Shown: positions 1-8,648 of the stretch, piece by piece | Position numbering within the stretch: position 1 is the first letter of the stretch | Layout of the letters: each line of letters begins with the position of its first letter | Assembly: GCF_000955975.1 (NCBI RefSeq) | Contig: NZ_JYJF01000004.1 | Coordinates: forward strand, 62,001-126,000 | Direction of reading: 5' to 3' | Source of the DNA: Saccharothrix sp. ST-888 | Lineage (GTDB): Bacteria; Actinomycetota; Actinomycetes; Streptomycetales; Streptomycetaceae | DNA: 64,000 bases | The notes under the pieces: model-generated | What the model saw: the letters and a program-made list of their open reading frames with translations, nothing else | Told to the model about the DNA's origin: nothing | Databases searched by the model: none | Program-made: the position numbers and the translations under genes

Positions 1-153
1 GGTGACGGTCGAGGTCGAAGTCCCCCGAGGAGCGGTGCCGTTCCCGATCGGTCCGGCCCAGGGGCGTGCCAGGGCAGGACCGGTCTGGTCCTGGGGAGCC
101 GACGCTCCGGAGCCCGCAGCAGGCCCGGCCCGGGATCACCCGGCCGAGACCGG

Positions 154-2499
154 TCAGGCCCCGCCCCTGGCCGGGGCAAGCAGCCCCGGAGCTCCGGCCA
201 ACAGGATGTCCAGCAGTCGTACGGCTGCCGCCTTGTCGAGCGGCTCGTTGCCGTTCCCGCACTTGGGGGACTGTACGCAGGACGGACAGCCGCGCTCGCA
301 CTCGCACGCCGCGATCGCGTCCCGGGTCGCCGTGAGCCACTGCTCCGCCCGGTGGAAACCGCGTTCGGCGAAGCCGGCGCCACCGGAGTGCCCGTCGTAC
401 ACGAAGACCGTCGGCAGTTGGGTGTCGGGGTGGAGCGGTACGGAGACACCGCCGATGTCCCAGCGGTCGCAGGTGGCGAAGAGCGGGAGCAGGCCGATGG
501 AGGCGTGCTCCGCCGCGTGCGCGGCACCCGGGAGCTGGTCGAACGGGATCTCGGCGTCGAGCAGTTGGTCCTCCGTGACGGTCCACCAGACGGCCCGGGT
601 GCGCAGTGTCCTCGGTGGCAGGTCGAGCTTGCTCTCGCCGAGGATCTCACCGGTGGCGATGCGCTTGCGCAGGTATCCCACCACCTGGTTGACCACCTCG
701 ACCGAGCCGAAGCAGAGCCGTGCCTCGCCCCACTCCACGCTGGTGTCGGTGCCGAGGATGGAGATGGAGGTGATGTCCCGGGCAGCCGTCGTGTAGGGCG
801 GGTCGGCCCGTTCGACCACGGCGACGGAGGTTTCGAGGTCGAGATCCTGCACCAGGTACGTACGGCCCTGGTGCAGGTGGACCGCGCCGGTGTGCACGGT
901 GGTGTGGGCCGCTGCCGCGTCCACGGTGCCGAGCAGCCGTCCGGTGGAGCCTTCGACGATCTGCACCGGGCTGCCGCCGCTGCCCCGCAGGTCCACGGCG
1001 TCCGCAGCGCGCTCACGCCGGGTCCAGTACCAGGCGTTGTCACCGCGCCGCCGCAGCAGCCCGCGCTGCTCCAGCACCGGGAGCAGCTGCGCGGTGGAGG
1101 GGCCGAACAGGGCCAGGTCGCTTTCGCCGAGTGGGAGTTCGGCGGCGGCCGCGCAGAGGTGGGGCGCGAGGATGTGGGGGTTGTCGGGGTCGAGCACGGT
1201 GGCTTCGACGGGGGTGGCGAACAGCGCCTCCGGGTGGTGCACGAGGTAGGTGTCCAGGGGGTCGTCCCGGGCGATCAGCATGGCGAGCGCGCCCTGGCCC
1301 TCTCGTCCCGCTCGTCCGGCCTGCTGCCAGAGCGAGGCTCTGGTCCCCGGGTAGCCGGCCATCAGAACGGCGTCCAGGCCCGAGACGTCCACGCCGAGCT
1401 CGAGAGCGGAGGTCGAGGCGAGGCCGAGGAGCCGTCCGGAGTACAGGTCGCGCTCCAGGGCACGGCGTTCCTCCGCGAGGTAGCCGCCCCGGTACGCGGC
1501 GACGCGGGCGGCGAGTGGTGAGCCGAGCTGGTCCTGCGCCTGCAGGGCGACGAGTTCGGCGGCACGGCGTGAGCGGACGAAGACCACCGTCCGCGTTCCG
1601 GCCCCGACCAGGTCGGTGAGCAGGTAGCCGGCTTCGGCGGTGGCGGTGCGGCGTACGGGTGCGCCGTGCTCGCCGACGTTCTCGGTGAGCGGAGGTTCCC
1701 AGAGGGCGAAGACCAGCGGGCCGCGTGGTGAGGCGTCTTCCGTCACCGCGACGGCCGGGAGGCCGGTGAGCCGTTCAGCAGTGGCCGCCGGGTCGGCGGT
1801 GGTGGCTGACGCGAGCAGGAAGACCGGCTCGGAGCCGTACCGGGCGCAGAGCCGGCGCAGCCGACGCAGCACCTGGGCGACGTGCGAGCCGAAGACGCCG
1901 CGGTAGCTGTGGCACTCGTCGATCACGACGTACTTCAGCGTCTTGAGGAAGGAGGACCAGCGCGCGTGACCGGGGAGGATGCCGCGATGCAGCATGTCCG
2001 GGTTGGTGAGCACGTACGAGGCGTACTGGCGGACCCACTCGCGTTCCTCGGGCGGCGTGTCGCCGTCGTAGAGGGCCGGGCGGACCCGGTCCGGGACGAG
2101 TTCGGCGGCGCGTCGGCGCTGGTCGGCGGCCAGCGCCTTGGTCGGGGCCAGGTAGAGCGCGGTCGCGCCGCGCCCGTTCGGGGCCTCGGTGCCGTCCAGC
2201 AGGTCGCTGAGCAGCGGTGCCAGGTAGCCGAGCGACTTGCCCGAGGCAGTTCCTGTGGCAATAACCATGGTTTGGCCGTTTTTGGCCAGATTCATTGCCT
2301 CGGCCTGGTGGGCCCAGGGCAGGTCGACCCCCAGGGCCTGCGCGGACGCCACGATCTCCGGTCGAATGCCGTCCGGCCACGGCGAGAAGCGTGCCTGACG
2401 GGCCGGTAGATGCTCCGTATGGGTGAGGCGGTCTGAGCGGGACCGACCCTTGGCCAGGGCGGCCAACAGGGCCTCGGGCGGGCGATGGTGGGGCGGCAT
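154..2499 (-). CDS. MrfA-type DEAD/DEAH-box superfamily 2 helicase with C-terminal zinc-binding domain
   Basis: This is an ATP-dependent superfamily 2 helicase of about 781 residues. Walker A (GTASGKS) is near residues 83-89, the DEAH-box variant DECH near 194-197, followed by a motif III SAT and the motif V/VI stretch ending QQAGRAGR. The C-terminal third carries the DUF1998-type cysteine cluster (CECERGCPSC...C), which in Bacillus MrfA binds zinc and supports DNA repair helicase activity; repair is therefore the likely role here. The reading frame stays open to 2697, but the ATG at 2499 is preferred because the upstream residues look non-conserved; there is no strong ribosome binding site. 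It is divergent from bldG, as this helicase is in other streptomycetes. Confidence 0.85.
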   Translation of the reverse strand: MPPHHRPPEALLAALAKGRSRSDRLTHTEHLPARQARFSPWPDGIRPEIVASAQALGVDLPWAHQAEAMNLAKNGQTMVIATGTASGKSLGYLAPLLSDLLDGTEAPNGRGATALYLAPTKALAADQRRRAAELVPDRVRPALYDGDTPPEEREWVRQYASYVLTNPDMLHRGILPGHARWSSFLKTLKYVVIDECHSYRGVFGSHVAQVLRRLRRLCARYGSEPVFLLASATTADPAATAERLTGLPAVAVTEDASPRGPLVFALWEPPLTENVGEHGAPVRRTATAEAGYLLTDLVGAGTRTVVFVRSRRAAELVALQAQDQLGSPLAARVAAYRGGYLAEERRALERDLYSGRLLGLASTSALELGVDVSGLDAVLMAGYPGTRASLWQQAGRAGREGQGALAMLIARDDPLDTYLVHHPEALFATPVEATVLDPDNPHILAPHLCAAAAELPLGESDLALFGPSTAQLLPVLEQRGLLRRRGDNAWYWTRRERAADAVDLRGSGGSPVQIVEGSTGRLLGTVDAAAAHTTVHTGAVHLHQGRTYLVQDLDLETSVAVVERADPPYTTAARDITSISILGTDTSVEWGEARLCFGSVEVVNQVVGYLRKRIATGEILGESKLDLPPRTLRTRAVWWTVTEDQLLDAEIPFDQLPGAAHAAEHASIGLLPLFATCDRWDIGGVSVPLHPDTQLPTVFVYDGHSGGAGFAERGFHRAEQWLTATRDAIAACECERGCPSCVQSPKCGNGNEPLDKAAAVRLLDILLAGAPGLLAPARGGA

Positions 2500-2717
2500 G
2501 AGGACCCAGTGTGTCACTGGCGTGACGGAGAATCGCTCCAAGCCATCGTGCGGGCATGGCTGCAAGTGGTTGAATGAAGCCGTGACGGCCGCATGGCCGA
2601 GGGCCGCAACGCCGGGGTGCGATTTGCCGTGGCAGCGCGCCCGGCCTGCGACCAAAGCGACGGCGGCCGACCGGCCGAGGTCGCAATGACGTAGCAAGGC
2701 AAGGTGCTGGAGGTTCC

Positions 2718-3059
2718 GTGGACCTGTCCCTGTCGACCCACACGATCGGCGACCGCACGGTTGTCGAGGTCGGTGGCGAGATCGATGTGTACACCGCCCC
2801 CAAGCTGCGCGAGCAGCTGGTCGAGCTCGTCAACGACGGTAACTACCACCTGATCGTCGACATGGAGGGCGTGGACTTCCTCGATTCGACCGGTCTGGGT
2901 GTCCTCGTCGGTGGCCTGAAGCGGGTCAGGGCGCACGAGGGTTCGCTGCGTCTGGTGTGCAACCAGGAGCGCATTCTCAAGATCTTCCGGATCACCGGCC
3001 TTACCAAGGTCTTCCCGATCCACAACTCGGTCGAAGAAGCGGTCTCGGCGACCGACTGA
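2718..3059 (+). CDS. bldG: BldG, anti-sigma factor antagonist (STAS domain)
   Basis: This 113-residue single STAS-domain protein is almost identical by eye to Streptomyces BldG, the anti-anti-sigma factor needed for aerial mycelium and antibiotic production. The phosphorylation site motif DSTGLGV is present, with the serine at residue 57, the known BldG position. In the family the unphosphorylated form binds anti-sigma factors and frees the sigma factor. The GTG start follows a good ribosome binding site (GGAGG, about 5 bases upstream). The partner anti-sigma gene lies 142 bp downstream on the same strand, matching the known bldG operon. It is slightly shorter at the N-terminus than the S. 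coelicolor protein as I remember it. Confidence 0.95.
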   Translation: MDLSLSTHTIGDRTVVEVGGEIDVYTAPKLREQLVELVNDGNYHLIVDMEGVDFLDSTGLGVLVGGLKRVRAHEGSLRLVCNQERILKIFRITGLTKVFPIHNSVEEAVSATD

Positions 3060-3201
3060 TCCACTTTCAACACGCCGGCGTGAGCAGACCGACGGGGCCA
3101 CCGTGCCTCGTCGGCCTGCGGAGCGCCGGAACGGACCCGGCGTCGCCATGACCGGCGGCGTGCGTGGTGAGGTGTTGGGAAGTAACCCCGGAGGGGGAGA
3201 G

Positions 3202-3621
3202 ATGGCAACCGTCGAACTTCGATTCAGTGCGCTTCCCGAGCACGTGCGTACGGCCCGGCTGGTGGCTGCGGCGGTGGCGAGACGCGTAGGCGTCGACGAG
3301 TCGGTGCTCGACGAGGTGCGGCTCGCAGTGGGCGAGGCCTGCTCGCGTGCGGTCGGGCTGCACCGTCGCGGGGGTATCGACGGTGCGGTGCGGGTCGCTC
3401 TGATCGACCAGGAGAAGCGTTTCTTCATCGAGGTGGAGGACGAGGCCGGTCCGGCCGGTGTGCCCTCCGCCGATCGGGGTGAGGACTCCGATGCGGAGGA
3501 GGACGCGCTCGGCCTCGCGGTGATCACCGGGCTGGTCGAGGACGTCGAGGTGACCAATGGCGCCGAAGGCGGTCTGATCCGCATGAGCTGGCCGGTGTCC
3601 GACCCGTCCGTGGACGACTGA
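3202..3621 (+). CDS. BldG-partner anti-sigma factor (GHKL/HATPase_c_2 fold)
   Basis: This 139-residue protein corresponds to the S. coelicolor anti-sigma factor encoded just downstream of bldG (SCO3548), which interacts with BldG. It has the RsbW/SpoIIAB-like layout: an N-box helix at about 40-51, a G1-like segment near 77-82 and a G2-like GLAVITGLV near 113. The N-box reads EACSRAV, so the asparagine that normally coordinates magnesium in GHKL kinases is arginine 49, and the G1 box is weak. It may therefore bind without acting as an ordinary serine kinase. The ATG at 3202 is chosen because it follows a very strong site (GGAGGGGGAGAG); the frame is open further upstream. It is likely co-transcribed with bldG. 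Confidence 0.85.
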   Translation: MATVELRFSALPEHVRTARLVAAAVARRVGVDESVLDEVRLAVGEACSRAVGLHRRGGIDGAVRVALIDQEKRFFIEVEDEAGPAGVPSADRGEDSDAEEDALGLAVITGLVEDVEVTNGAEGGLIRMSWPVSDPSVDD

Positions 3622-3639
3622 GCCCCGCCGCCCCGAATC

Positions 3640-3658
3640 CGAGCCGAGCCGAGCCGAG
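3640..3658. repeat. Short tandem repeat (CGAGC/GAGCC pentamer)
   Basis: Just after the anti-sigma gene the pentamer GAGCC is repeated three times plus a partial copy, followed by related degenerate copies to about 3690. It is a microsatellite-like tract in the 217-bp gap with no obvious hairpin. Confidence 0.6.
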
Positions 3659-3765
3659 TCCATCCGAGCCGGACTGAGTCGGGTCGAGCCGGACCGACTC
3701 GCTGCTGCGGCCCGCCGACGTGCTCTGCGCCGGTGGTCCGCGGCTTTCGGCCGCCCGGGCGATGA

Positions 3766-3780
3766 TTGACAAATTGTTGA
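3766..3780. promoter_or_regulatory. AT-rich palindromic element upstream of the cyclophilin-like gene
   Basis: In very GC-rich surroundings an AT-rich block TTGACAAATTGTTGA appears about 60 bp upstream of the next start codon. Its core ACAA-A-TTGT is a perfect inverted repeat, and the first six bases match a -35 hexamer, though no convincing -10 lies 17-18 bp downstream. It could be a repressor operator of the GntR kind or part of a promoter; this is inference from pattern only. Confidence 0.35.
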
Positions 3781-3838
3781 AGTTGGCTGTTCCCTGCTCT
3801 CGGGCGCGATCGGTACGGTTCGAGACAAGGGACACCCC

Positions 3839-4207
3839 ATGCGGATACGCATTCTGTGGCCGGCCGGGCAAGCGGTGGCAACGCTGTGGTCGACGCCCAC
3901 CTCGGCGGCGCTCTGGGAGGCGCTGCCGATCGCTGCCTCGGCCAGTACGTGGGGCGAGGAGGTCTATTTCGGGACACCCGTCAGCGTGCCCAGGGAGGAC
4001 GACGCGCGGCAGGTCGTGGAGCCCGGCACGGTCGCCTTCTGGACGGACGGCGACAGCCTGGCACTGCCGTACGGGCCCACGCCGATCTCGTACGGGAACG
4101 AATACCGACCGGCCAGCGCCTGCAACGTCCTCGGTGAGCTGGACGGCGACCCGCAGGTGCTGCGCACCGTCCGCAACGGAGATCCGATCCGGGTCGAGCG
4201 GGCCTGA
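3839..4207 (+). CDS. Cyclophilin-like fold protein
   Basis: This 122-residue protein starts with a beta-rich segment and holds the pattern ...GEEVYFGTPV...A-x-x-VVEPGTVAFWTDG...GPTPIS, which resembles the small cyclophilin-like fold family found in archaea and bacteria (TM1367-like). No catalytic residues of true peptidyl-prolyl isomerases can be confirmed. There is no signal peptide, so it is probably cytoplasmic. The ATG has only a weak ribosome binding site (GACAAGGG). It stands alone between the bldG operon and a lipoprotein gene and has an unusual AT-rich element upstream. Function unknown. Confidence 0.7.
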   Translation: MRIRILWPAGQAVATLWSTPTSAALWEALPIAASASTWGEEVYFGTPVSVPREDDARQVVEPGTVAFWTDGDSLALPYGPTPISYGNEYRPASACNVLGELDGDPQVLRTVRNGDPIRVERA

Positions 4208-4379
4208 CCGGAGACACCTCTGCGGCCCGGTCCCCGCTCCGAACCCGAACCTCCTTCGGCCGGTGGTGGGCCGAGGCCGTGCGGGGAGGGCCGGGCCGCA
4301 GGGGAACCGGGCGCCTGCGGGCCCGACAGGCGGCCGTGTAGGTTCGCAGGTCGATGACCGACACCGAAAGGGCTTCCCG

Positions 4380-5144
4380 GTGAAGAAGCGATTGCTGACC
4401 ATATCCGCGCTCGGTGCGCTGCTGGCGTTCGGTGCCGTCGGGTGCGGTGGCAACGACAGCGCTACGCTCGACAACTGGGCGAAGAGCGTCTGTGACACCG
4501 CTCAGGACCCGATCGGCAAGTCCAGCGACGCCCTCGCCGACACCGGCAGGGTGAAGCCGGGAGAGGCCCCGGTGGACCTCCAGAAGCGGCTGTCGGCCGA
4601 CCTCGCCGTGCTCGCGACCGCGAACCAGCAGCTGGCCGACGCGATCGACAAGGCGGGCGCACCGAAGGTGAGCGACGGCGCGAAGCTGCAGCAGGGCGCC
4701 GTGGACGAGCTCAAGCAGGCGACCCAGGGCTACCTCGACGTCCAGAAGAAGCTGAACGCGCTGCCCAACGCCGACCAGGCCCGGTTCGCGGACGGTCTCC
4801 GGAGCGTCGGCGACCAGGTCCAGCGGCTGGCCCAGCAGTCCACGTCCGCGCTGAAGAACATCCAGGCCGGTGATCTCGGGGCGGCGATCAGCAAGCAGTC
4901 CGGTTGCAAGGCCAAGCCGGGTGCGGGAGCGGCGACGGGCGGGGCGGCGGCCGGTACGGCGGGTGCGCCCACCGGGTCCGTCACCGGCACCGCCGGTGCC
5001 AGTCCCACGGCCAAGAGTGGAGCATCGTCGGCCTCACCATCCGCCTCCCCGTCGGTTGCCGAGTCCAGCGCGGCTCCCTCGGACGGCGCTTCGGCCTCCG
5101 CCTCCGCCCCCGCGTCACCGTCGGCCTCCTCGTCCGGAAACTGA
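4380..5144 (+). CDS. Small secreted lipoprotein with helical domain and Ser/Ala/Pro-rich tail
   Basis: The 254-residue product starts VKKRLLTISALGALLAFGAVGCGG, with a lipobox (AVGC) at about residue 22, so it should be a membrane-anchored lipoprotein. Residues 25-170 form an alpha-helical domain rich in Lys, Gln and Asp with conserved-looking Cys residues at each end (VCDTAQ and SGCKAK). From about 175 the chain is a low-complexity Gly/Ala/Thr/Ser/Pro tail that may span peptidoglycan. The GTG start follows AAAGGG. No enzyme motif is seen; function unknown. The gene is followed by tandem repeats and hairpins that likely end transcription. Confidence 0.8.
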   Translation: MKKRLLTISALGALLAFGAVGCGGNDSATLDNWAKSVCDTAQDPIGKSSDALADTGRVKPGEAPVDLQKRLSADLAVLATANQQLADAIDKAGAPKVSDGAKLQQGAVDELKQATQGYLDVQKKLNALPNADQARFADGLRSVGDQVQRLAQQSTSALKNIQAGDLGAAISKQSGCKAKPGAGAATGGAAAGTAGAPTGSVTGTAGASPTAKSGASSASPSASPSVAESSAAPSDGASASASAPASPSASSSGN

Positions 5145-5150
5145 GTCGCC

Positions 5151-5186
5151 CGGCAACTCCGGCAACTCCGGCAACTCCGGCAACTC
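5151..5186. repeat. Four tandem copies of a 9-bp repeat
   Basis: CGGCAACTC is repeated four times without interruption directly after the lipoprotein stop codon. Copy number may vary between strains. Confidence 0.8.
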
Positions 5187-5221
5187 GGCCGCCCGGCAAC
5201 TGGGCCGTCTGGAAGCCGAGT

Positions 5222-5254
5222 CGCCCGAAAGTCGGGCGGCCCGGCTACCGGGCC
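5222..5254 (+). terminator. Back-to-back hairpins downstream of the lipoprotein gene
   Basis: Two adjacent hairpins are visible: a 6-bp stem CGCCCG/CGGGCG with a 5-base loop, then a 7-bp stem GGCCCGG/CCGGGCC with a 3-base loop. There is no T-tract, as is common for terminators of this GC content. Confidence 0.5.
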
Positions 5255-5348
5255 ACCCGGAGACCGAGCCACCCGGAAACGCGCTGCTCGGCAGTCAGGG
5301 GCTGTGCCGCGAGGTGGGTGGTGGCGGGGAACGGGGGACAATGGGCCG

Positions 5349-6896
5349 GTGACCAGTAGCCCCGTTCTTGACCCCAGCCGCCTCGCGAAGCTCCGTGAGG
5401 CGCTGCTCGCCGCCTCGTACACCGCCGACGGCTGCCTCGACCTGCTCGGGCCGACCGGCTACGCAGCCCTGGCCCGCAGCGAGGCGGTGCCCGCGCTGCG
5501 CGCGACCCGTGGCGGGAGCCCGCTGGAGACGTTGGTGCGGCTCTTCCTGCTCCAGCAGCCGGTCCCGTACGCGGCTGCCGCGGCGGCGCTGCCGATCGAG
5601 GACTGCCTGGCGGACGGTTGGCTGATCCGGGACGGTGAGACCGTACGGGCCACCGTGGACGTCCGCCCGTACGCCAACGAGGTCGAGGGCCTGCCGAGTG
5701 CGGACGCCTGGGTGGTCTCCGACCTGGGATGCGCGGTCGGCGGTGCCGGTGGCATCGGTTCGGGGGAGACCGCGCAGGGTGTGGCCCGCAAGGACCTGGT
5801 GCTCGGCGTCGGCGGTGCCTCCACCACGCTCGCCAACCTCGCCGTGCGGCGGCCGGTCCGCACCGCGCTCGACCTCGGTTCGGGCTCCGGCGTGCAGTCG
5901 CTGCACGCCGCCCGGCACGCGCAGCGGGTCACCGCCACCGACCTGAACCCGCGGGCCCTGCACTTCACCAGCCTGACCCTGGCCCTCTCCGGCTTCGAGA
6001 ACGTCGAGGTGGCCGAGGGCAGCCTCTTCGAGCCGGTGACCCACGGGCAGTCCGGTCCGCGGAAGTTCGACCTGATCGTCTCCAACCCGCCGTTCGTGAT
6101 CTCGCCCGGCAGCCGGTTCGTCTACCGTGACGGCGGGATGGCCGGTGACGATCTCTGCCGCAGCCTGGTCCGGGGAGCGGCCGCGCACCTGGAGCCGGGC
6201 GGGTACTGCCACCTGCTGGCCAACTGGCAGCACGTCAAGGGCGAGGACTGGCACGACCGTCTGGCGGGCTGGGTGGCCGGTACCGGGCTGGACGCCTGGG
6301 TGGTGCAGCGGGAGGTCCAGGACGCGGCCCAGTACGCCGAGTTGTGGCTGCGGGACGGCGGCGACCACCGCGGCCCCGGCTCCGACTACCAGACCCGCTA
6401 CAACGAGTGGCTGGACGCCTTCGAGGCCGAGGGCGTGGAGGGCATCGGCTTCGGCTGGATCACCCTGCGGGCGGGCGGCGCGGACCGGCCGACCGTACGG
6501 ATCGAGGAGTGGCCGCACCCGGTGGAGCAGCCGCTCGGCCCGCACATCGAGAGCTGGTTCGAGCGCCAGGACTTCCTGCGGACGCACGACGACGCGGCCC
6601 TGCTGGCCGCGCGCTACGTGCTGGCCGACGAGGTGGTCCAGGAGCAGGTCGGCCCGCCCGGGGCGGAGGACCCGGAGCATGTGATCCTCCGTCACAACCG
6701 GGGCATGCGGCGGGCGACCAAGGTGGACACGGTCGGCGCGGGCTTCGTCGGAGTCTGCGACGGGACGCTCACGGCCGGCGAGATCGTCGATGCCATCGCG
6801 CACCTGCTCGGCGAGGACCAGGTGCTGCTGCGCGACCGGGTGCCGGAGTCGCTGCGACTGCTGACCGAGCAGGGCTTCATCAACCCGGTTCTCTGA
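5349..6896 (+). CDS. SAM-dependent class I methyltransferase, HemK/PrmC-like
   Basis: This 515-residue protein has an N-terminal helical domain (1-160), a Rossmann methyltransferase core with motif I LDLGSGSG at about 175-181 and the NPPF motif at about 246-249, then a long C-terminal extension. The NPPF motif is typical of enzymes that methylate amide or exocyclic amino nitrogens, such as PrmC/HemK and rRNA N-methyltransferases, so a ribosome or rRNA substrate is plausible but not proven. The length and domain order match a conserved actinobacterial methyltransferase family. The GTG at 5349 is chosen because the protein-like sequence begins there; the frame is open to 5304. The site upstream is GGGGGACAATGGG. 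Confidence 0.8.
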   Translation: MTSSPVLDPSRLAKLREALLAASYTADGCLDLLGPTGYAALARSEAVPALRATRGGSPLETLVRLFLLQQPVPYAAAAAALPIEDCLADGWLIRDGETVRATVDVRPYANEVEGLPSADAWVVSDLGCAVGGAGGIGSGETAQGVARKDLVLGVGGASTTLANLAVRRPVRTALDLGSGSGVQSLHAARHAQRVTATDLNPRALHFTSLTLALSGFENVEVAEGSLFEPVTHGQSGPRKFDLIVSNPPFVISPGSRFVYRDGGMAGDDLCRSLVRGAAAHLEPGGYCHLLANWQHVKGEDWHDRLAGWVAGTGLDAWVVQREVQDAAQYAELWLRDGGDHRGPGSDYQTRYNEWLDAFEAEGVEGIGFGWITLRAGGADRPTVRIEEWPHPVEQPLGPHIESWFERQDFLRTHDDAALLAARYVLADEVVQEQVGPPGAEDPEHVILRHNRGMRRATKVDTVGAGFVGVCDGTLTAGEIVDAIAHLLGEDQVLLRDRVPESLRLLTEQGFINPVL

Positions 6897-6981
6897 CCGG
6901 CTGTTTGGCCGGACGGGTCGGCGCCCGCGCGGGAGCCGACCCGTCCGTGGGGGCCGACCCGGGTGCGGGGGGTCCGGCCGG

Positions 6982-7629
6982 TCACGGGTGGTAGAGCTCC
7001 GTGATGTGGGTGATGCGGCCGGAGCCGTCCACGGTGACGTCGTAGTTGCCGCCGAAGCAGGAGTACGGCCGGTCGACCGGGCGGTGGTGACCGCAGGCGT
7101 CGGCGTGCTGGAGCAGCTGCGGAAGCGGCACGGCGCGCTCGCCCACGCGGTCGTCCAGGACGACCAGTTCACCCTGGGCCCCGGAGGCGAAGCGGAACGC
7201 GGCGGGCGATCCGGCGGACTGGTAGTAGCCGTCGTTGTCCACGTCCGGACCGCAGATGAACTTCGTCGCCGTGGCGGACACCTCGGACGCCCCGACGTCG
7301 GCGCCGAGGATGTTGACCACCCGGTGGCCGGGGCGTTGCGCTGCCGTCGTGCAGTCCTCCGTCGGCTTCCCGGTGGAGGTCGGGCGCGCGGTGGCCGAGT
7401 GCGAGGCGGTCGGCTTGGCGGAGGCGGAGGCTGACGCCGAGGTGGACGCGGTGGTGGAGGTGGCGGCGGAGCCAGACGGAGGGGCGGACGCCACCACCGA
7501 GCCGGCGGAGGCGGCAGCGGAGACGGACCCGGCGGTGGCGGCCTTCTTGCCGTCGCTGCCGCAGGCGGTGAGGGTGAGGACGGCGGTGGCGAGCAGTGTT
7601 GCGGCCACCAGCGGGCGCTGAGCTGACAT
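6982..7629 (-). CDS. Secreted lipoprotein, paralogue of the adjacent lipoprotein
   Basis: The 215-residue product has a lipoprotein signal (LTLTAC at about residues 18-23), a Ser/Ala/Thr-rich linker to about 90 and a C-terminal domain of about 120 residues. The domain ends in a conserved pattern (PLPQLLQHADAC ... PYSCFGGNYDVTVDGSGRI) that is clearly shared with the next gene on the same strand, so the two arose by duplication. Cysteines in the domain probably form disulfides. The start follows AGGGGGATT. Function unknown; the fold may be a small extracytoplasmic binding domain. Confidence 0.8.
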   Translation of the reverse strand: MSAQRPLVAATLLATAVLTLTACGSDGKKAATAGSVSAAASAGSVVASAPPSGSAATSTTASTSASASASAKPTASHSATARPTSTGKPTEDCTTAAQRPGHRVVNILGADVGASEVSATATKFICGPDVDNDGYYQSAGSPAAFRFASGAQGELVVLDDRVGERAVPLPQLLQHADACGHHRPVDRPYSCFGGNYDVTVDGSGRITHITELYHP

Positions 7630-7792
7630 TCTGAATCCCCCTGGGTGTTCGGCCAGTTGGTGCGATCGGCCGAGGTGTGGCGTCCGGTACCTCTCTCCAC
7701 GTGGCCGCTCGGGGCGGGGTTGCCGCCGTTCCGGAACTGTGACAGCCCGGTCGTTCGGTGCGGTCGGGCCGGACCGCCGGGGCGGAACGGGA

Positions 7793-8389
7793 TCAGCCGG
7801 CCTCCGAGATCTCGACGATCTGACCGCCGGAGTCCACCTTGATGAGGAAGTAGTTGCCGTGGCAGCTGAACGGCTCTGCGACCGCGCCCACTTGGGTGCA
7901 GTCGTTGACGTGCTCGATCAGCCGGGAGATCGGCACCGTCGTGCTGCCGGTCCTGCCCGGACCGAGCAGTTCGGCGCTGACCTCGGTGGTCACCGAATAG
8001 CGGACCGCCGGGCCGCTCGCGGAGAACGTGGCGCCCTTCGGACCGCAGCCGAGGGCGGCGGCCGAGGCCCGCAGCTGCTCCTCGGGCTGCAGAACGCCCG
8101 ACACCGCGTGGATCAGCTTGTAACCGGGCCGTACGAAGCCCGGATTGCAGGACGCCGCCGCAGACGCCGAGGCCGTCGGCGACGGACCGGCGGACGGACT
8201 GGAGGACGAACCGGAGGACGAACCGGGGCTGGGCGAGGCGACGATGGACCCGGACGGCGTCGCCGGTGCGCCGGACGAAGCCCCGGCCTCGGTGGCCGGT
8301 TGCGACCCGCAGGCTGCCACCGACAGCGAGAGAGCCAGTGCGGCACCGGCGAGCCCGGCGGTGCGGAGCGCCGGTCGGCGAACGAACAT
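7793..8389 (-). CDS. Secreted lipoprotein, upstream member of a tandem pair
   Basis: This 198-residue lipoprotein has a signal ending SLSVAAC (Cys about 27), a Ser/Pro/Gly linker and a C-terminal domain of about 115 residues with RPGYKLI, CGP, PISRLIEHVNDC and PFSC-HGNYFLIKVD in the same order as its downstream paralogue. It is 163 bp upstream of that gene on the minus strand and the pair is probably co-transcribed. The ribosome binding site is GGGGGGAC. The two proteins differ mainly in linker length and in the mid-domain. No function is recognised. Confidence 0.8.
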   Translation of the reverse strand: MFVRRPALRTAGLAGAALALSLSVAACGSQPATEAGASSGAPATPSGSIVASPSPGSSSGSSSSPSAGPSPTASASAAASCNPGFVRPGYKLIHAVSGVLQPEEQLRASAAALGCGPKGATFSASGPAVRYSVTTEVSAELLGPGRTGSTTVPISRLIEHVNDCTQVGAVAEPFSCHGNYFLIKVDSGGQIVEISEAG

Positions 8390-8450
8390 GACTGTGTCCC
8401 CCCGAAGTTCCCCTGAGCCCCGGGCGACTGCCCTGGGCCGTTTTCGGTAG

Positions 8451-8490
8451 TGCGGTCCGTGGAGTGCAGTCCGTGCAGGTGCAGTCCGTG
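8451..8490. repeat. Three direct copies of an 11-bp repeat
   Basis: TGCGGTCCGTG, TGCAGTCCGTG and TGCAGTCCGTG lie at 8451, 8465 and 8480, between the divergent lipoprotein and membrane protein genes. Spacings of 14 and 15 bp make a regulatory role possible but nothing more can be said. Confidence 0.5.
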
Positions 8491-8648
8491 CTGTGGCGCG
8501 CGTGGCAGTTCACCCGCCCGTCCCCCCGGTGTTCTCCACCGTACTTCGAACGTCACCCCCAGGTTGTCCCCGGGCTGCCACGCTCCGGTGCACCGGCTCC
8601 GGTGGCCGGACGGACAGCGGGGTGTGCACAGTGCGGGAGGAGACGTTC

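Noticed and set aside
5151..5186. Tandem 9-bp repeats as a possible CRISPR or origin iteron array
   Set aside because: The repeats are contiguous without spacers, too short for CRISPR, and there is no replication initiator gene nearby.
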